Assembly: GCA_965370955.1 (NCBI GenBank)
Contig: CBDUWP010000052.1
Location: forward strand, 1-9,962
Reading direction: 5' to 3'
Length of the DNA stretch: 9,962 nucleotides
DNA from: CBDUWP01 sp965370955
GTDB lineage: Bacteria > Planctomycetota > Phycisphaerae > Sedimentisphaerales > Anaerobacaceae
Below are positions 7,433 to 9,962 of this stretch, in pieces. Within the stretch, counting starts at the first letter, position 1, and each line of letters begins with the position of its first letter. The notes beneath the pieces were generated by a model, which saw only the letters and a list, made by a program, of their open reading frames with translations, was not told the DNA's origin and did not search any database. The position numbers and the translations under genes were made by a program.

Positions 7433-7774
7433 ATGAAGCTCATAATAGCTTATATTCAACCATACAAATTAAATGATGTTAAGCAGGCATTGTATAAAGC
7501 CAAGATTCACAAGATGTCTGTCACTAATGCCGTTGGCTGCGGCAATCAGCATGGTTATGAAGAAAGTTATCGCGGTATCAAATTGGAGGTAAATCTTTTG
7601 AAGAAGACCCGTCTTGAGATAGCCGTGAATTCTGATTTTGTTGAGCGAACCATTGATGCCATTATTGCAGGTGCCAGAACTAAAGAAATTGGTGACGGTA
7701 AAATATTTGTTTTGGATTTAGCTGAATGTGTTCGTATTCGCACTGGCGACAGAGGCAGTGCCGCCATTGGTTAA
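7433..7774 (+). CDS. glnK: PII signal protein 1 (GlnK/GlnB family), lacking Tyr51
   Basis: PII protein of 113 residues, the usual family length, colinear with E. coli GlnB without gaps. It senses ATP/ADP and 2-oxoglutarate and, as an amt-linked PII, is expected to bind and block its transporter when ammonium is plentiful. Conserved features: Q39 (2-oxoglutarate/Mg site), R47 (the T-loop arginine that plugs the AmtB pore in E. coli GlnK), K58, T83, G87-D-G-K90 and R101-I-R103 (nucleotide site). Position 51, the uridylylated tyrosine of enterobacteria, is leucine, and position 49, the phosphorylated serine of cyanobacteria, is isoleucine. Known covalent control is therefore absent. AAGGAA (7421-7426) precedes the ATG. 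It is about 56% identical (63 of 113) to the second PII in this window. Confidence 0.95.
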   Translation: MKLIIAYIQPYKLNDVKQALYKAKIHKMSVTNAVGCGNQHGYEESYRGIKLEVNLLKKTRLEIAVNSDFVERTIDAIIAGARTKEIGDGKIFVLDLAECVRIRTGDRGSAAIG

Positions 7775-7798
7775 AGCTGTTTTTAAAAAAAGAAAATG

Positions 7799-7838
7799 AC
7801 AATTTTGTAGTTACTAACCATTTTATTAACATTTTTGT
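7799..7838 (+). promoter_or_regulatory. Distal pair of candidate activator sites for amt2, 30 bp apart
   Basis: ACAATTTTGT (7799-7808, identical to the amt1 site) and ACATTTTTGT (7829-7838, one mismatch) repeat the exact 30-bp spacing of the amt1 pair. Their centres lie about 277 and 247 bp upstream of the inferred amt2 start, and the first begins 25 bp after the glnK1 stop. They are likely distal enhancer sites for the same activator. Confidence 0.45.
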
Positions 7839-7895
7839 AACCGGAGCAAAAACAATACGATAAAAAACCAAATTAGTCATCTTTGCCGCTAAATC

Positions 7896-7933
7896 AGCTC
7901 AAAAACGGCTATTTTATGCGATACTATTGAGCT
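7896..7933. repeat. 7-bp inverted repeat AGCTCAA / TTGAGCT
   Basis: AGCTCAA (7896-7902) and TTGAGCT (7927-7933) are perfect inverted copies 24 nt apart. Nine bases further on there is a run of seven T (7943-7949). It could be a weak terminator for the glnK1 transcript or a protein site. The long loop and the gap before the T-run argue against a standard terminator. Confidence 0.25.
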
Positions 7934-7962
7934 TCTGTGGAATTTTTTTATCAATTTTTCTG

Positions 7963-7972
7963 ACAAAATTGT
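7963..7972 (-). promoter_or_regulatory. Proximal candidate activator site for amt2
   Basis: ACAAAATTGT is the exact reverse complement of the amt1 10-mer ACAATTTTGT, and here the palindrome extends to TGACAA-2-TTGTCA (7961-7974). Its centre lies 101.5 bp upstream of the C of the -12 GC, the same distance as the proximal amt1 site. This identical placement is the best evidence that the 10-mer is an activator site. Confidence 0.55.
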
Positions 7973-8054
7973 CATTTTTCATCTTCTTGTACTTTGACAA
8001 CTTTCAAACATAACTCCTTTTATCAATCAACAGTTACGCACAAAACTCTCTCTT

Positions 8055-8070
8055 TGGCACAATTATTGCG
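8055..8070 (+). promoter_or_regulatory. Sigma-54 (-24/-12) promoter of the amt2-glnK2 operon
   Basis: TGGCACAATTATTGCG has the full TGGCAC -24 element and TTGC at -12, with GG (8056-8057) and GC (8068-8069) exactly 10 bp apart. The start should be near 8081, giving a leader of about 44 nt before the amt2 ATG. Confidence 0.9.
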
Positions 8071-8124
8071 TATGTGATTAGCTTAATTGCTATTTAATTA
8101 GCAGAAAATTTACAGGAGAGCTAT

Positions 8125-9438
8125 ATGTCAAAGAGAAGCAGTTTTAATAATAGCAAAAAAATGTTTTTGATTGCCGCAATCATTTTACTGATCAGCCAGT
8201 TTGCTGTCGCTGCGCCAATCACTGAATCATCTGAAACCCAAATCGATCAGCTCACAAAATCCTCGAATGTCTTTTTCATATTGATTGGCGCTGTCATGAT
8301 TTTAGCTATGCACAGCGGCTTCGCATTTTTAGAAGTCGGCTCAGTTAGAAAAAAGAATCAGGTCAATGCCCTAAACAAAATCATTTGCGAATGGTGCTTT
8401 TCGACCTTGATATATTTTTTCATTGGCTATCCGATCGCTCGCGGCGTATCCTTTTTATTGCCAGTCAATGAACTAGCAGCCAACCAAGGTTTTGAATTCG
8501 TTAAATTCTTTTTACTTCTAGGTTTTGCCGCTTGTATTCCAGCTATTATCTCTGGCGGCGTAGCAGAGCGAGCAAAGTTTTGGACAAACGCAATTGCCGG
8601 CAGTATTTTCGTAGGCCTAGTTTATCCTTTGATTGAAGGTTTCACTTGGGGCCGTTTCAATCATTTTCTCGGCTCAAATGATGGCTGGCTCGCCCAAACT
8701 TTCGGCGCACCATTTCATGATTTCGCCGGCAGTGCCGTCGTCCACGCGACAGGCGGATGGCTTGCTCTTCCTGCGATCATTTTACTTGGCGCACGATTCA
8801 AAAGATACGAAGACAACGCCATCAAAGTCAGCAGCATCCCATTTTTAGCTCTTGGCAGTTGGGCATTGATTATCGGCTGGTTTGGCTTTAATGTCATGAG
8901 TGCCGGCAGTTTAACTGCCATCTCCGGCCTTGTAGCAATAAATTCACTAATGGCTATGGTTGGCGGCACAATAACAGCTATGCTGGTTTCGCGAAACGAT
9001 TCAGGTTTTGTTCACAACGGAGCGTTAGCAGGATTGGTAGCCGTTTGTGCCGGAAGTGATTTATATCATCCAATCGCAGCTTTGGTGGTTGGCGCAGCAG
9101 CCGGTGCTATTTTTGTATTTTTGTTCACGACCGAAACAAAAACATGGAAGATCGATGACGTGTTGGGCGTTTGGCCATTGCACGGAGTTTGCGGCGCGTG
9201 GGGAGCAATTGCCGCCGGCATCTTTGGCACAGAAGCCTTAGGCGGGCGAGGCGGAGTGAGTTTCAATTCTCAATTATTGGTAACAGTGATTATCATCGGC
9301 GTATCATTATTAGCCAGCACAGTTGTTTACGGCCTATTAAAAATCACAGTTGGCATTCGTCTGGACATCCATGAGGAAAAAATGGGTTCAGACCTTGTTG
9401 TCCACCAAATCGAGGCGAATCCAGAAGACGCTTTCTAA
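8125..9438 (+). CDS. amt: Ammonium transporter 2 (Amt family, divergent from Amt1)
   Basis: Membrane ammonium channel of 437 residues, clearly Amt but of a different subfamily from Amt1. AGGAGAG (8114-8120) precedes the ATG. A signal peptide is likely (residues 1-29, AVA/AP). Conserved pore residues: F134 (F107 of E. coli AmtB), W175 (W148), D199 in DFAGSAVVH (D160), twin histidines H207 and H353. Differences: the first gate phenylalanine (F103) is leucine, the usual HxxWGGG is GFTWGRF, and FGFNAGS becomes FGFNVMSAGS (253-262), a three-residue insertion. From memory of the family, this NVMSA form marks a recognised group of Amt proteins, so it should still transport. The C-terminal tail (TVGIRLD...GSDLVVHQIEANPEDAF) lacks the HGMEAY-type motif. 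It is followed by its own glnK after 74 nt and driven by the sigma-54 promoter at 8055-8070, so it probably works at low external ammonium alongside Amt1. Confidence 0.94.
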   Translation: MSKRSSFNNSKKMFLIAAIILLISQFAVAAPITESSETQIDQLTKSSNVFFILIGAVMILAMHSGFAFLEVGSVRKKNQVNALNKIICEWCFSTLIYFFIGYPIARGVSFLLPVNELAANQGFEFVKFFLLLGFAACIPAIISGGVAERAKFWTNAIAGSIFVGLVYPLIEGFTWGRFNHFLGSNDGWLAQTFGAPFHDFAGSAVVHATGGWLALPAIILLGARFKRYEDNAIKVSSIPFLALGSWALIIGWFGFNVMSAGSLTAISGLVAINSLMAMVGGTITAMLVSRNDSGFVHNGALAGLVAVCAGSDLYHPIAALVVGAAAGAIFVFLFTTETKTWKIDDVLGVWPLHGVCGAWGAIAAGIFGTEALGGRGGVSFNSQLLVTVIIIGVSLLASTVVYGLLKITVGIRLDIHEEKMGSDLVVHQIEANPEDAF

Positions 9439-9450
9439 TTTAGCAGTCAC

Positions 9451-9469
9451 CGTATGGGACAATCATACG
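9451..9469 (+). other. Small hairpin between amt2 and glnK2
   Basis: CGTATG (9451-9456) and CATACG (9464-9469) form a 6-bp stem around a 7-nt loop, 12 nt after the amt2 stop and 43 nt before the glnK2 ATG. No T-run follows, so it is not an intrinsic terminator for the operon. It could be an RNA processing or stability element that sets the amt2:glnK2 ratio. The amt1-glnK1 gap (31 nt) has no equivalent. Confidence 0.35.
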
Positions 9470-9512
9470 AGACCCAATAAAAAAACACATTACAGTTTTG
9501 GAGTATAAACCG

Positions 9513-9854
9513 ATGAAGATGATAGTTGCCATAATTCAGCCTGAAAAACTCAGTGCCGTTAAGGAAGCATTGTTTCACGCTGATGTTCAGAAAATGACGG
9601 TCAGTCGCGTTCGCGGCTGCGGCCAGCAAGCTGGTTACGACGAACATTACCGAGGCCAAATAAAATCCGTTAATCTGCTGGAAAAGATCCGGATCGAGAT
9701 TGCCGTCACGAACAGCTTCGTTGACAAGACGGTTAGTGCCATCTTAAAAGGTGCTCAGACCAAAACCATTGGCGACGGCAAGATTTTCGTCAGCGAAATC
9801 ACCGATTGCATAAGAATCCGCACCGGCCAAAAGGGCAAAGAAGCCGTTGGCTAA
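9513..9854 (+). CDS. glnK: PII signal protein 2 (GlnK/GlnB family), lacking Tyr51
   Basis: PII protein of 113 residues, second gene of the amt2 operon. The ATG at 9513 is chosen over a TTG at 9498 because GGAG (9500-9503) lies 9 nt upstream of the ATG and overlaps the TTG, and because the ATG gives the standard MKMIVAII... N-terminus. Conserved: Q39, R47, K58, T83, G87-D-G-K90 and R101-I-R103, so ATP/ADP and 2-oxoglutarate sensing and Amt blocking are expected. Position 51 is lysine rather than tyrosine and position 49 is glutamine, so neither uridylylation nor serine phosphorylation of the known kinds is possible. The T-loop (RGQIKSVN) differs from that of the first PII (RGIKLEVN), which may match each PII to its own transporter. 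Likely partner: Amt2. Confidence 0.95.
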   Translation: MKMIVAIIQPEKLSAVKEALFHADVQKMTVSRVRGCGQQAGYDEHYRGQIKSVNLLEKIRIEIAVTNSFVDKTVSAILKGAQTKTIGDGKIFVSEITDCIRIRTGQKGKEAVG

Positions 9855-9857
9855 CAG

Positions 9858-9885
9858 TTGACAAGACGCTATTAGTAATTATACT
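9858..9885 (+). promoter_or_regulatory. Sigma-70-like promoter for the gene starting at 9935
   Basis: TTGACA (9858-9863) is a perfect -35, followed after 16 bp by TATACT (9880-9885), five of six bases of the -10 consensus. The start would be near 9892. It begins 4 bp after the glnK2 stop, so the next gene may be expressed independently of the sigma-54 operon. No -24/-12 element with correct GG-N10-GC spacing is seen here. Confidence 0.55.
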
Positions 9886-9934
9886 TATTGGTTGAAATTC
9901 AATGCTATTTTGATTGTACTGGAGATAATAAACC

Positions 9935-9962
9935 ATGTCGGAGTATTTTGAGTCTATCACGG
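9935..9962 (+). CDS. Start of a further gene, cut by the window end
   Basis: ATG at 9935 with GGAGA (9921-9925) 9 nt upstream opens a frame reading MSEYFESIT to the end of the window. Nine residues are too few to identify it. Its position after two amt-glnK pairs makes a nitrogen-assimilation gene plausible, but a separate sigma-70-like promoter means it may be unrelated. Confidence 0.55.

Larger units (their letters stand above)
7775..8124. other. 350-bp AT-rich control region between glnK1 and amt2
   Basis: No coding region is supported here. The stretch holds a pair of activator-like sites (7799-7838), an inverted repeat (7896-7933), one further activator-like site (7963-7972), the amt2 sigma-54 promoter (8055-8070) and the amt2 ribosome site (AGGAGAG, 8114-8120). 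No convincing intrinsic terminator for glnK1 was seen. TTGACA at 7994 lacks a correctly spaced -10. Confidence 0.6.

Noticed and set aside
7881..7910. GCCG/CGGC stem as a glnK1 terminator
   Set aside because: There are only four pairs with a long loop, and no proper T-run directly follows.
7994..7999. TTGACA as a sigma-70 -35 for amt2
   Set aside because: No -10-like hexamer lies 16-18 bp downstream (the site reads CTTTTA; TATCAA is at 21 bp).
9498..9512. Five-residue longer glnK2 from a TTG start
   Set aside because: The TTG overlaps the GGAG ribosome site that serves the ATG at 9513, and the ATG gives the standard PII N-terminus.

Overview
The window looks like chromosome from an AT-rich planctomycete, most likely one of the anaerobic Phycisphaerae (Sedimentisphaerales-like) lineages. 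This is an inference. It rests on the first gene: a very large secreted protein combining a beta-rich N-terminus, Fn3-like modules with the 'TYYWRIDEV' signature, a LamG domain, single dockerin-like calcium repeats and 'DPNDPND' linkers, a mix typical of that group. No RNA genes, insertion sequences, CRISPR arrays or phage genes were seen.

Layout. (1) 47-4082, plus strand: a sigma-70-type promoter and a 1316-residue exported protein with two complete calcineurin-like metallophosphoesterase domains. The second resembles the Mn-dependent ADP-ribose/CDP-alcohol diphosphatase family (ADPRM). (2) 4083-4199: convergent gap with an 11-bp inverted repeat, probably a terminator. (3) 4200-5756, minus strand: a NifA-like (GAF / AAA+ / Fis-type HTH) sigma-54 activator with an intact GAFTGA loop. 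(4) 5757-6054: divergent control region. (5) 6055-7774, plus: ammonium transporter 1 and PII protein 1. (6) 7775-8124: second control region. (7) 8125-9854, plus: a different ammonium transporter and a second PII protein. (8) 9858 onward: a sigma-70-like promoter and the first nine codons of another gene.

How it fits together. Each amt-glnK pair has an excellent -24/-12 (sigma-54) promoter, and the only activator in the window is a sigma-54 activator divergent from the first pair. Both control regions carry copies of a near-palindromic 10-mer, ACAATTTTGT. The promoter-proximal copy sits exactly 101.5 bp (centre to the -12 C) from both promoters. Each control region also holds two copies 30 bp apart. 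The simplest reading is a self-contained ammonium-acquisition regulon: the NifA-like protein binds the 10-mers as upstream activating sequences and drives both amt-glnK operons when nitrogen is short. Each PII then plugs its transporter when ammonium returns. Both PII proteins lack the T-loop tyrosine (Tyr51) that is uridylylated in enterobacteria but keep Arg47, Gln39 and the nucleotide-binding residues, so they probably signal through ATP/ADP/2-oxoglutarate alone. The secreted phosphoesterase gene has its own promoter and does not appear to belong to this regulon.
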